DNA of 64,000 nucleotides, from assembly GCA_003255065.1 (NCBI GenBank), contig QAOA01001492.1, positions 1 to 64,000 of the forward strand, written 5' to 3'. Under the pieces are notes generated by a model that saw only the letters and a program-made list of their open reading frames with translations, searched no databases and was not told where the DNA came from. Positions within the stretch are counted from its first letter, which is position 1, and each line of letters starts with the position of its first letter. This document shows positions 1-9,814 of this stretch, piece by piece. This DNA comes from Cercis canadensis. Taxonomy: Eukaryota > Streptophyta > Magnoliopsida > Fabales > Fabaceae. A program made the translations under genes and the position numbers.

Positions 1-424
1 ATTGGAACTAGTGGATGCTAGAGAGAGAGTGCAGGTTCTTGTTGAAAAGGGTAAGCGGAATGGAGAAGAAATATTGTTCATCTCTCAGAGAAACTCTATG
101 AAAGAGAGATGGCAGAGAGAGAAAGAGAGATGGCAGAGAGAGAAAGAGATTGGCGGAGAGAGAGATTGGGGAAGAGAAAGATAAGAGTGTGAGAGAGAGA
201 AATTTCTTAAAAAAAATTTTAAGGTGCCATGTCAGCATTTAATGGTCACGTTAGCACTTAACGTGCCACGTGACCTTTTCTGTTAAGTTCAATTAATGGA
301 CATAAGCGGAGGACGAAAATGACTGACAGAACAATCTTCCAAGGATTAAAGTGTCGGTGAAAATCTTTGAAGGACTAAACTATCACTAAACCTATCTTTT
401 GAAGACCAAACATGGGTTTTACTC
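1..424. mobile_element. Right end of a Mutator-like element (left end outside window)
   Basis: The stretch 240-424 read on the minus strand starts GAGTAAAACCCATG and continues with blocks such as TTTAGTCCTTCAAAGAT. It resembles the terminal inverted repeats of the MITE at 15975 and the larger element at 7932-13716. Copia coding sequence begins directly after 424, which suggests that the element inserted into the copia element. Positions 100-220 are GA-rich low-complexity sequence. The left end lies outside the window, so a TSD cannot be tested. Confidence 0.4.
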
Positions 425-1032
425 TTTTATTTTCTGTATGTGCTCGTGCTAGATTTCAAGTTTGTCCTAAAGAATTTCATCTGACTGTAGTAAAGAGAAT
501 TTTTTTATATCTACTTAACACTGTTAATGTTGGTCTCTGGTTTAGCAAAACTAGTTCTTTCGAACTAGTTTCATATACTGACTTCAATTATGCTGGATGT
601 TCTTTTGATCGCAAAAGCACTAGTGGAAGATGTCAATTCCTTGGAGGAGCCCTAGTCTCCTGGCAATCCAAAAAGCAAAATGTTGTAGCTCAATCAACAA
701 CTAAGGCAGAATACATGGTTGCTGGTCTCTGTTGTTCCCAAGTGCTCTAGGTGAAGCAGCAACTGCTTGACTATGGTATTCTTCTTGATAAAATTCCTCT
801 CTTGTGTGATAATACCAGTGCTATCAATATTGCTAAAAAAACTAGTTCAGCATTCTAGGACCAAGCATATTGATATAAAACATCATTTTCTTAGAGATCA
901 TGCTTAAAATGGGATATTGAACTTTCTTTTGTTAGTAATGAAGATCAGATTGCTGATATCTTCACAAAAGCACTAGCTGAAGACAGATTCTCCTTTCTTA
1001 GACTTGAGTTAGGAATGTTTAATTGGTCATAA
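425..1032 (+). pseudogene. Copia pol C-terminus (RT tail and RNase H), decayed
   Basis: The translation shows the usual end of Ty1/copia pol: RARFQVCPKEFHLTVVKRI, then a YTDFNYAGC block, the KSTSGRCQFLGGALVSW motif, SQ/TKAEY, LLCDNTSAINIAKK, TKHIDIKHHFLRDH and a final ADIFTKAL motif, ending at the TAA at 1030-1032. An in-frame TAG at about 748-750 (tryptophan expected) and small indels after 850 break it. It is the 3' part of the pol gene of the Sirevirus-like block that continues to 5500. The 5' part is missing because the MULE end at 424 cuts it off. Confidence 0.85.
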
Positions 1033-1665
1033 GTGTTTTCTTTTTATTTGTTATTTTGTCCTTCATGCATATCATTCTTTTCTTTCATTTTCTGTTTTGC
1101 ATATTAAGCTGGTTAATGCTCGTTTGTCCTAGGTATTTCTTTGATATCTTAGCATAGAATTATTGAATTTTCTTTGGCCTAGTGGTAAGCACTTGATCTT
1201 TTGTTTAAGTCTGCCAACAAAATTCTTCTTCTTACTTTCCTGAATCTTTTCTTTCAAAAGTTTCATTTCTTGTGGGCCAATTTCAGTTGGATCTTTTTAA
1301 GTCTGCAAATCTCTTATTTTGGGCTTTTTTTTTTTCTCTGGGCCTTTCTGTTTGTTTTGGCCCAGTTGTCTCAGTCTCTAATAAAACGCACGTTTCATTC
1401 CCTGGTCGCTGCTTGACTAATCAAAACGTTCTGTTTTGTCTTTGTTCTTTAAGCAAAACGCTCGTTTTGATCTTGTTCCTTCCCCTTGTTATTCTTTGAA
1501 CTTCACCCTATTTCCTTCATCTCTCTACTTTGAAACCTCCACACTATCCATATTCTACTAAATCTCTGCCTTCGTGGTGCCTGAAATTTCTGCTCCACTG
1601 CTAGTCGTGCTTCAACCTTCTCTCTATTTAAAGACATGGATAGGAGTTGAGCACGCCAATAATTG
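1033..1665 (+). other. Spacer between pol and the envelope-like ORF
   Basis: A T-rich noncoding stretch follows the pol stop and precedes the start of the next ORF. It fits the pol-env spacer of Sirevirus elements. Short ORFs here are T-rich and show no recognisable domain. Confidence 0.4.
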
Positions 1666-3312
1666 ATGGCAAAGTCTAAGGGCAAGGCCCCTGCTAGAAG
1701 CTCTCGTGAACCTCTCATTGCTATTTCAGACTCTTCTTCTTCATCAGAGGAAACTCCTGAGATGGCCTCTCTGATTCACCGTGCCAGAAACCTTGGCAAA
1801 GACAAGGGCAAAGGTAAAATGTCATCTTTTCCCTCTATGTCATCTCCTTTATTTACTAAGTTTCCTTTTGTCCTCATTTCTGAACTTATTTTAGAAAAGC
1901 TTGTGCCTTTATTACTTCTTGAGGCACCTCCTACCTCCCACTCCAACCATTCTTCTCTATCTCACTCACCTCAATTATCCTTAATTCCTAAATCACCTGA
2001 ACCCTCACCCGCCAAACCCTCCTTTGAGCATTCATCCTCATCATCTTCTGAGTATGATTCCTCTGAAGAAAATAAACCCAGTTTTCCCTCCAGTTCATCC
2101 TCTGAGTATCATTCCTTTTCGCCATCTGAACCAGGCGATGCGCCTTTGTCACCCTCTATTTCAACACCTTTTGTTGATCTAGAACCACCATCTGTACCTA
2201 AGGCTAATAATGCTTCAACTCCCACTAGCTCTAAACCTCATGCACCTTTTTTCACCACCTTCTAGCTCTGGCAAGCAGTTCAAAATGAAAGCCAGAAAGA
2301 TTGCTTTCATGCCAAGGGTCAAGATTCCCTGTTGGAGAGCTCCTGCTTCTGTATTTCAGAATACAATAACAGAAGACAGATGCCACTCTCTGTATGCTCA
2401 CAGGCCTATTGCTTCGGGAAGTATCATCTCATAGGAACACAGTTCACTTGCTACAAAGACCATTTAGGATATCTTTGCTTCTATAGGCTGGTCCACAACG
2501 CTTAAACTGCTTGTCTATCCTAAGGTAATCAGACTTTTCTATACTCATCTTCAGTCTCTGCAAGGAGCTGAATCTGGTTTGATTTACCTAAAATCTTATG
2601 TAGCCAGGGTAGAGATTGTATTCATTGAAAGAGTACTCGCTGGTTTGTTTAAATTACCTGCAAAGGGAGCTTCCCACTTTCTGTAAAAGGTCTGGCCTTC
2701 TGACCTCCTCTCTTTTGATGATGTAATGACATCTATATGTGACTTTCCAAAGATGAGAGGTCAGGGCAAACCCCTATCTATACACTATTTTAATTCTTTA
2801 ACAAAAACTTTGGCTAGAATAGTTACTACTTAATTGCTACCAAGAGCTGGGAGTCACACAAACTTCTCAACTCCTGATTTGTATGTTCTATATCATTTAA
2901 AGCATGAGTTACCTCTAAACTTGCCTCGTTTGATTCTGAGCACCATGGCATCATCAGTAAAGGCCACTAGAACAAAGACTAGTATGTCTTATGGAATGTT
3001 AATAGTGAAGATATGCCAATTTTTCAAGGTGAATCTCTCTCAGTTTACTGAAGAGACTATTCCACCTAAGCTACTTCTTAGGCGACTGATGCCAGAATCA
3101 AGATCAACAGAGGATACTCTTTCAAGCTCAAAATCTACTAAGTCCAAGAGAAAAGCTCCAACTCCTGCTTCTTCATCCAAACCTTCCAAGAAGAACAAGC
3201 CTTCCATTAAACCAGTTTCTTTTTCTCAGAAAGTGGATCATGTAGAGTGGATAGCCTCGATTAAGCCTGAAGAACTTGCCAACCAGATCGGAAGGAGGCT
3301 CAACTACTTCTA
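1666..3312 (+). pseudogene. Sirevirus-type envelope-like ORF, broken
   Basis: The ATG at 1666 opens MAKSKGKAPARSS, followed by a Ser/Pro/Glu-rich low-complexity region of about 200 residues. After frame breaks, the FPKMRGQGKPLSIHYFNSL and LPLNLPRLILSTMA blocks follow, with a Lys/Ser-rich tail (KSTKSKRKAPTPASS). This layout matches the extra ORF that lies between pol and the 3' LTR in plant Sireviruses and carries the domain named 'putative plant transposon protein'. Several stops and frameshifts show it is not expressed as one protein. Whether such ORFs act as envelopes is unproven in the family. Confidence 0.6.
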
Positions 3313-4116
3313 ATCTTTAACTTTTGAGTGTTTTGCTCGATTGGTTGTGGTGGAGAAACAGTTGGCTCACACAAAGGCAGAATTGGTAGCTTTAAAATCT
3401 TTTTATCCCTCTTCCTCCTAAACATTATTTTCTAGCTATGATTTCAGATTAATATGTAAAACATTTGATCTTAATCAACTTTAGGTGGCATCTCTTTGTT
3501 GCATAGCATGCATCAGTACATTGTTCTTATTATGGTTGATCTCTGGATATTTGCTGATACTGTTTAATCACTGCCTATTATTTCCTATTTGTAGTGTTTG
3601 TTTCATTGTTGTTAAGTGTTCTGTTTTGTGCTTGTTNCAACTCCTGCTTCTTCATCCAAACCTTCCAAGAAGAACAAGCCTTCCACTAAACCAGTTTCTT
3701 TTTCTTAGAAAGTGGATCATGTAGAGTGGATAGCCTCGATTAAGCCTGAAGAACTTGCCAACCAGATCGGAAGGAGGCTCAACTACTTCCAATCTTTAAC
3801 TTTTGAGTGTTTTGCTCGATTGGCTGTGGTGGAGAAACAGTTGGCTCACACAAAGGCAGAGTTGGTAGCTTTAAAATCTTTTTATCCCTCTTCCTCCTAA
3901 ACATTATTTTCTGGCTATGATTTCAGATTAATATGTAAAACATTCGATCTTAATCAACTTTAGGTGGCATTTCTTTGTTGCATAGCATGCATCAGTACAT
4001 TGTTCTTATTATGGTTGATCTCTGGATATTTGCTGATACTGTTTAATCACTGCCTATTATTTCCTATTTGTAGTGTTTGTTTCATTGTTGTTAAGTGTTC
4101 TGTTTTGTGCTTGTTT
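3159..4116 (+). repeat. Tandem duplication, two 479-bp copies with N at the junction
   Basis: Copy 1 is 3159-3637 and copy 2 is 3638-4116; the offset is 479 throughout. The copies differ at about eight positions by eye, nearly all transitions. The unit covers the Lys/Ser-rich tail of the envelope-like ORF and the noncoding sequence after it. The only ambiguous base nearby, N at 3637, lies exactly at the junction. Confidence 0.9.
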
Positions 4117-4147
4117 GAATTCTTTCCCTTGTCTTTTTTATTATGAC

Positions 4148-4361
4148 AAAGGGGGAGAACAATATTTGAGATAGTCTGATTGAACTGTTATTTATTCTGT
4201 TATATTTAATTGTCTATCTCAATTGCAGAAAATCTCCCTGACTCTTTAAACTTCTTTTTGAAAACTATTGTTAGAACTAGTTTAAGGAACAACTTATGAG
4301 GTATGCTCATACTCAGGGGGAGATTTTCCTTAATCACTTGTCATCATCAAAAAGGGGGAGA
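4148..4361 (+). promoter_or_regulatory. Three polypurine tracts upstream of the 3' LTR
   Basis: AAAGGGGGAGAA occurs at 4148-4159, CAGGGGGAGAT at 4314-4324 and AAAAAGGGGGAGATTG ends at the LTR border (about 4349-4364). The last primes plus-strand synthesis at the LTR edge. Multiple copies of this tract upstream of the 3' LTR are a known hallmark of Sireviruses, which supports the lineage assignment. Confidence 0.75.
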
Positions 4362-4362
4362 T

Positions 4363-5500
4363 TGTAAGCTCCACAATTTTCTATCTTGCTTTTGATGATA
4401 ATAAGTGATTCTATATCTTCTAATATGTGTTGTGTTTAAGTATTCTTCTAAGTGAAGGTTAGTAAAGAAAGCTAAGAACTAGTCCTACTGGATTGTAAGA
4501 ACTAGTTCTTAAACTAGCTCTTCTCTTCTAGTTGCTGTTATGCATACAAAGTCTTCAAATCTTAAAATGCTTGTCAGAAGGTCATTTCACATGTGTTGTA
4601 ACTGTTTCCCTTTGAAGGTTGGTATTTGAAGATTGGTAGAGATCCACCTTTCAAGAGAAGTTAGTAAAAAGTAACTTCTTTAGGCACTACAAGACAAGGG
4701 AATAGTTAGTGGAATTGGAATGCATCTCAAACTTAAAGTTGTCCCTTTATCAAGGATGAAGATTGCTCTTCACGTGCTGCCTTCTTCCTTATTATGCAAC
4801 TTTTCCTTCCTTCTGAAGCTAACAGTGAGGAGAAGTAAAAAAAAAGGAAGAAAATACAGAGCAAGAGCCAGGGTGCCTCTGCAGCCCTCGATTCTTTAGT
4901 TTGTAATTAGATTTTTCTTCTTCCTTATGTTCATTTAAGTGTAAGATCTTCTCTAGAGAGAGAGAGAGAGAGAGAGAATGCTTTAATGGAGCTCAATTCC
5001 TTTTTGAGTGTTATGAACTCAAGATTTTAGGAAATCCATGAGAGAAACTTCTAGTTGTGAGACTAGAAGGAGAAAGTTTCTTGGTGAGCTTTAATGTGAA
5101 AAACCAATGGTGTAAAAGCTTGGACAAATTAAAATCAGCTTAGTGGAGCCCTAATGCTTTGGGAGAAGTGGATGTAAGCCTTAATGATGAACCACTATAA
5201 AACTTATGACTAAGATCCTTTTAACTCATCTCCTTAAATTATCTATTGTTTACGCTTACAGTAGATCATCGATGCTTTGAACTGATATTATTTGAGCTTT
5301 CTGGTTTAATTCTTATATGATATGATATGATATGATATACGAAGTAGATCCGAACTCCTGTGTGTATTGATTCAGCTCTTGAGTTGTAGAACTAGCTTTT
5401 ATAATGTTTAACTCATGAATCAATTTCTGGAGTTAGTTCTTTTAAATTGATATTTTTGAGAAACTCTTATTCACCTCTTCTAGGAGTGTTTCCTATAACA
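4363..5500 (+). mobile_element. Sirevirus-like LTR (1138 bp)
   Basis: It starts TGTAAGCTCC right after a polypurine tract and ends TTTCCTATAACA right before a primer-binding site, so it has the TG...CA borders. A GA microsatellite lies at about 4953-4977. Unusually, it has a 3'-type neighbour (env and PPT) on the left and a 5'-type neighbour (primer site and gag) on the right. It could be the shared LTR of two tandem element copies. Confidence 0.8.
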
Positions 5501-5506
5501 TTCAAT

Positions 5507-5518
5507 TGGTATCAGAGC
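5507..5518 (+). promoter_or_regulatory. Primer-binding site, initiator tRNA-Met type
   Basis: TGGTATCAGAGC is the standard plant copia primer site complementary to the 3' end of initiator tRNA-Met. It lies six bases after the LTR end, the expected place at the start of an internal region. Confidence 0.85.
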
Positions 5519-5590
5519 AAGGTGCTCCTTATATTTTGTTGGTTTAACTAACCAAGAGCAAAAGATCTATGTTATTTAGTTGCAGGAATC

Positions 5591-6743
5591 ATGAATAATC
5601 AAAATGAGTCTCACTCTTCACACAAACCTCCTTTCTTCAATGGAGAAAACTACCCTTACTAGAAGCATCACATGAAAATGTACCTTGAGGCAATCGACTA
5701 TGAAGTTTGGCAAATTGTTAGAAATGGTCTCACACCTCTAACAAAAATGGTGAATGATGTTGTTGTCTTAAAGGAAGAACATGAGTTCTCTACAAAAGAC
5801 AAACTCAAATTCACTCTCAACTCTAAAGCAAGATACAACATAGTATGTGTTATATCTGCAAAAGAGTATGAAAATATTGCATCCTACAATACTACTAAGG
5901 AGATATGGGATAGGCTTACTGCAATCCACGAAGGAACTAGTCATGTCAAAGAGGCCAAGATCGACATCTACTCTACTTAGTATGAGATGTTCCACATGAC
6001 TCAAGATGAACCTCTGGACTCATTTTTTGCTAGGTTCCTAAGCATTATAAATAGCCTCAAAGGGCTTAGCAGAGTTTATTCTATGAAAGAGCAAGTTAAG
6101 AAAATTCTAAGATGTCTTACTGAGAAATTGGACTTTAAGGTCATTGTCCTATTTCAGTATGCAAAATCCAATGAACTCGTAGTGGATGCACTAAGAGGAA
6201 CTCTGGAGTCACACTAGATAATGATTATGTAGAAAAAGTCCATTGTGATTAATAGAAAGAAGAGCTTGGCTCTCACTTCAAATGCTTCAGAAACCAGTGC
6301 AAAGGAAGATTCAGTCTCTAGTGATGAAGATGTAGCTCTCATCACAAAAAGAGTTTTAGATATGATGAAGAAAAGAAAGGAGATGAAAAGATTTCAATCA
6401 AAAGAACTTCACAAGAGGAAAAGCTGCAAAAGAGCCTATCATTTGCTACGAATGTAAAAAGCCAAGCCATATCAAGTCTAAGTATCCAAATCTAAAAGAG
6501 AAGAAATTCTTCAAGAAGGACAAAAATAGGGCAATGGTAGCTACTTGGAGTGATGAGGACTCAACTTCTGACAGTGAGGACTCTGATGAAGAAAATATAG
6601 CAAAATTTTGTTTGATGGCCAAGGAAGAGTCTAGTAATGAAAAGAGAGAGGTAACTAATCTAGATTTTGAACCTTTGCCTACTTATGATGAGTTAAGTCT
6701 TGCATTTGATGACTTATCCAGGATTCTCATGTTTTTTTCTTAA
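5591..6743 (+). pseudogene. Copia gag (UBN2-type), truncated and broken
   Basis: The ATG at 5591 begins MNNQNESHSSHKPPFFNGEN. Typical gag blocks follow: DYEVWQIVRNG, ARYNIVCVISAKEYE, TKEIWDRLTAIHEGT and MTQDEPLDSFFARF. A zinc knuckle CYECKKPSHIKSKY lies near 6445-6470; its last cysteine has become tyrosine. In-frame TAG codons occur near 5660 (tryptophan expected), at 5978-5980 (glutamine expected) and near 6216. The sequence ends at about 6743 in the acidic region after the knuckle, so protease and integrase are missing. It directly follows the LTR and primer site. Confidence 0.85.
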
Positions 6744-7931
6744 ATAGTAAGAGGAAAATTTTAACTAAATTAATTAGGAACTTTAGTGAAATAGTAGTTT
6801 ATTTATTTCTGTTAACTATAGGCATTTCATGTCTCATGTTCTTTTGTCACCTATCCTTCTATTTCCTCTTAACCTCTGCTATAATAGTATAAAATAAGTT
6901 ATTTCAAGTAAAATATTATTTCTCTTCTCAAGTAAAATAGTTATTTTTTTTTCCTTTTGAGGTTATCAATTTTATCTTATTATCTTTCAAAAAAGAAAAA
7001 ATTGTTTCAGATTTTGGTCAATCTCCATAAATGCCTCTTAGCCCCCAACAAAATTAGTCTAGATCTGCCACTGTTACACTATCTAGTGGAGTCTAAAGTT
7101 TACACAAGTAGCTTGATATATACATAATTAAACACTTCATAAAAACTATCTTAATGATGATCTAGGTAGTATTAGATAGTTTATCTATTATTAACTTCAA
7201 GAAAATAATATAAAAAGTGATCAAATAAGAATCCATATTTAGAATAAATCATGACCGTTTATTTCATGTTCTTATAATTTTTGTATAAAAAATACGTTAA
7301 GAAATTTTTTTTAAAAAAAAAAACATCTTCAATTGAGATACATAAATAGGTTAAGAATAAAAATACGTTGAGAAATTTTTAAAAAAAAAAAAACATCTTC
7401 AATTGAGATACATAAATAGGTTAAGAATATTGATGTTTTAAATTTGGTTTGTTAAAACACAATCATAAAATTTCAACCGTTTGTATAAATATTTTACTTT
7501 TCATCTCCAATGTATGAAATAATAACTCTATGTTTTTAAGGAGGTAAAAAAGTTTATTCCAAGAGTACTAGTTATGCTGACTTTGAGTCGTTATCCTTCT
7601 CTTTCTGAGGGTGTTATTTGTCATCTACTTAGCTGACTTGTGGTTTTCACATTTGGTTGTATATGTTTATCATCATTTATTATATTTATCTTTTGAGAAA
7701 AAAAATTATTGTGATTTTTAAAGTATGTTTCAAGAACTTGACAAATTTAGTATATAAACAATAGGTTGTCAAATTATACCATTTAGGTGGGAACCAGAAA
7801 AATATATTTGAGGGGCTAGAACTCTTGAGGTTTCAAAAGATTTTCTGTACATTTGACCATTAATCTATGGATAAAAATGGGATGTGCCAGTTATGTGATG
7901 TGATCAGTTTAATACGGAGATGAGTATGAAA
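6744..7931. other. Gene-free AT-rich stretch with a 70-bp tandem duplication
   Basis: No coding region is seen. Two direct copies with a 70-bp offset lie at about 7289-7428, each containing CATCTTCAATTGAGATACAT after a poly-A run. The rest is AT-rich with no recognised element. Confidence 0.6.
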
Positions 7932-8135
7932 AAATAAACTTACATTTGTATTCCTTAAAGATTCAGACTTCAACAAAATTGTTTTTAAAAGAATAATAAT
8001 TACAAAATAATCTATCGTTCGCAGGTCCATTAATAAGTGACAGAATGAATTACATGTTATTGTTAATTGCTTACATAGCACGTTAAATTCTTACGTAGCA
8101 TTTTTCTAATATCCAACTAAGGTGGAAAACAAGTT
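7932..8135 (+). repeat. Left long terminal inverted repeat of the MULE
   Basis: It pairs with 13472-13716. The outermost block (ACTTACATTTGTATTCCTT) is the best conserved; the inner part is diverged with small indels. Confidence 0.65.
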
Positions 8136-8587
8136 TTAAAAATTGAATGGAAGAAAAAAAAAATGAATGTCAGGGTCTCCGAACGCCGTCATTATATAAG
8201 CTTCCATTCGATTATGGTTTTTTCTGGCCACCTTTTTTTATTAGTTTCCTTGCGTTACATTAGTTTCTGGGTGTGCTTTTGTTCTTCGTCTTGTTTCTTA
8301 GTGTGTAGTGTGATTTGGCGATTTTTTAGTTTTCTTACTTCATGTTGTCATGAATTCACATACACTAATTGTTTAGCTCAGAATAAATGATTTCAATCTC
8401 CCATGACTGGCAGATTTAACAGCAGTCATTATCTAAATGTTTAGCTCCTGTTATTACTTCCATTTTCTACTGTTTTAACCATTGAATAGAATGATTCTTG
8501 AAGCTCTGTTGGCCAAGTTGCATGAATATGGCTGACATGAAGCAAGGCAAGGAAAATGACAGAACGTCTTGTTAGGAAAAACGATAA
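8136..8587. other. Noncoding interior of the MULE before the copia LTR
   Basis: T-rich stretch with a TATA-like ATTATATAAGC near 8191 and no recognisable protein. It could be captured 5' flanking or untranslated sequence of the host gene whose fragment lies at the other end of the element; this is inference only. Confidence 0.35.
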
Positions 8588-9258
8588 TGGAGACTAACTA
8601 GGTTGGTTTTGAGGCGTGAACAATTACACTGTCTTGAGTGTAATATTGCTTCTCTATAAAAGCAAGTTACCCCAGGATACAACAAAGCCCTCAAAAACTC
8701 TCAATGGAAAAGTGAATTCTAATGCATTAGGGTGTTCCCTTTTATAGAGTTGAAAAGACACTAATGAACAAATATAATTGGTCAGTAATTAACAGACATA
8801 ATTGTCTATTTGGAATAGATATAATTGTCTATTCAGAATAGTCACAATTGTCTGTTCGGAATAGTCACAACAATCTGTTTGAAACAGACACAACAGTCTA
8901 TTCAAAACAGACACAATTGTCTATTCGAGTTTATTCATTTGAGCCTGTTAACTTAATTAACTACCATCCGAATTAAGTCAAACCGACCCGACCTGGTCTG
9001 GTCCAGATATTAAAACCAATGTTAAAATATTTGTCAAATCGATCAAGGCCCAAGATGCCCCAAGTGCCCAAGTGCCAATCAAAGACCATTAATGAACATT
9101 GTCTTGCTAGGCTATTTGGGCTTGCCAAATGGGCTTGTGCCCATTTAACTAAAGTTACTTTATAACTTTAGTTTGCATTTATAAAGTCTTTTACATACTC
9201 TAATTTAACCAATGTGGGACTTGGTTAATTATAAGCATATTTACAAACTATTTCAACA
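8588..9258 (-). mobile_element. 3' LTR of a minus-strand copia element (671 bp)
   Basis: Read on the minus strand it begins TGTTGAAATAG after a polypurine tract and ends TTAGTCTCCA. The end is fixed by comparison with a 58-bp remnant of the same LTR end at 12591-12648. It contains a TATA-like CTATAAAAGGG near 8740 and, at 8794-8931, six 23-bp imperfect units centred on ACAATTGT. Confidence 0.75.
8794..8931 (-). repeat. Six 23-bp palindrome-centred units in the LTR
   Basis: Units such as AGTCACAATTGTCTGTTC follow each other with a 23-bp period. Most carry the self-complementary ACAATTGT or a close variant. They lie about 50 bp upstream (in element orientation) of the TATA-like box, the place of LTR enhancers. 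Confidence 0.7.
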
Positions 9259-9270
9259 TTCCCCCACTAG
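9259..9270 (-). promoter_or_regulatory. Polypurine tract of the minus-strand copia
   Basis: The minus strand reads CTAGTGGGGGAA immediately before the LTR start TGTTG. Confidence 0.75.
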
Positions 9271-9814
9271 TTTGTAAACTAAGTTATTCACTATAAAAAT
9301 GATGCATATAAGAAGGTACCTTAAAGGTTTAAACCTTAAAATTAGTATAAATATCTAAGGATGCTAATGAAGTACTTGGTGTTCGAAGATTAAACCAATA
9401 CTCCTTGCTATTAGGATCAAAGATTTCATACGCATCATTTTTATACAATTTCTCCGAAGAGGTTTTAACAGCCCTAGCACTATTTAAATGGCCATGTGCT
9501 AAGCAATCCCAATTTTCTATGAATATTTTCAAAAAGGTAAAACTCATTAAACCTTTGTTGAAGCGACACCACTTCATATTCACATAGGTGGAGTTCATTT
9601 CATTGTCCCTGTTACTTCAGACAAAACAACTTCGTTAAGAGCTAAGCTCATCCTTTCAACGTAACAGTAAGCACTAACCTCATGTTTTGTATGAGACTCA
9701 TCTTAATTAGTGCTAAATCAGACATGTATCAATGACTTGTTGTTACCCATTAAACGTTAGTAATTACTAATTTGTAATTCAAAGTTAGATTACCATCATT
9801 GGCGTCTTGAGGGT

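Noticed and set aside
2..238. ORFs in the GA-rich start of the window, both strands
   Set aside because: They encode simple Arg/Glu or Ser/Leu repeats from GA-rich low-complexity DNA.
8163..8390. 75-aa plus ORF rich in Phe, Ser and Cys
   Set aside because: T-rich leader DNA inside the MULE; no motif, and the composition explains the open frame.
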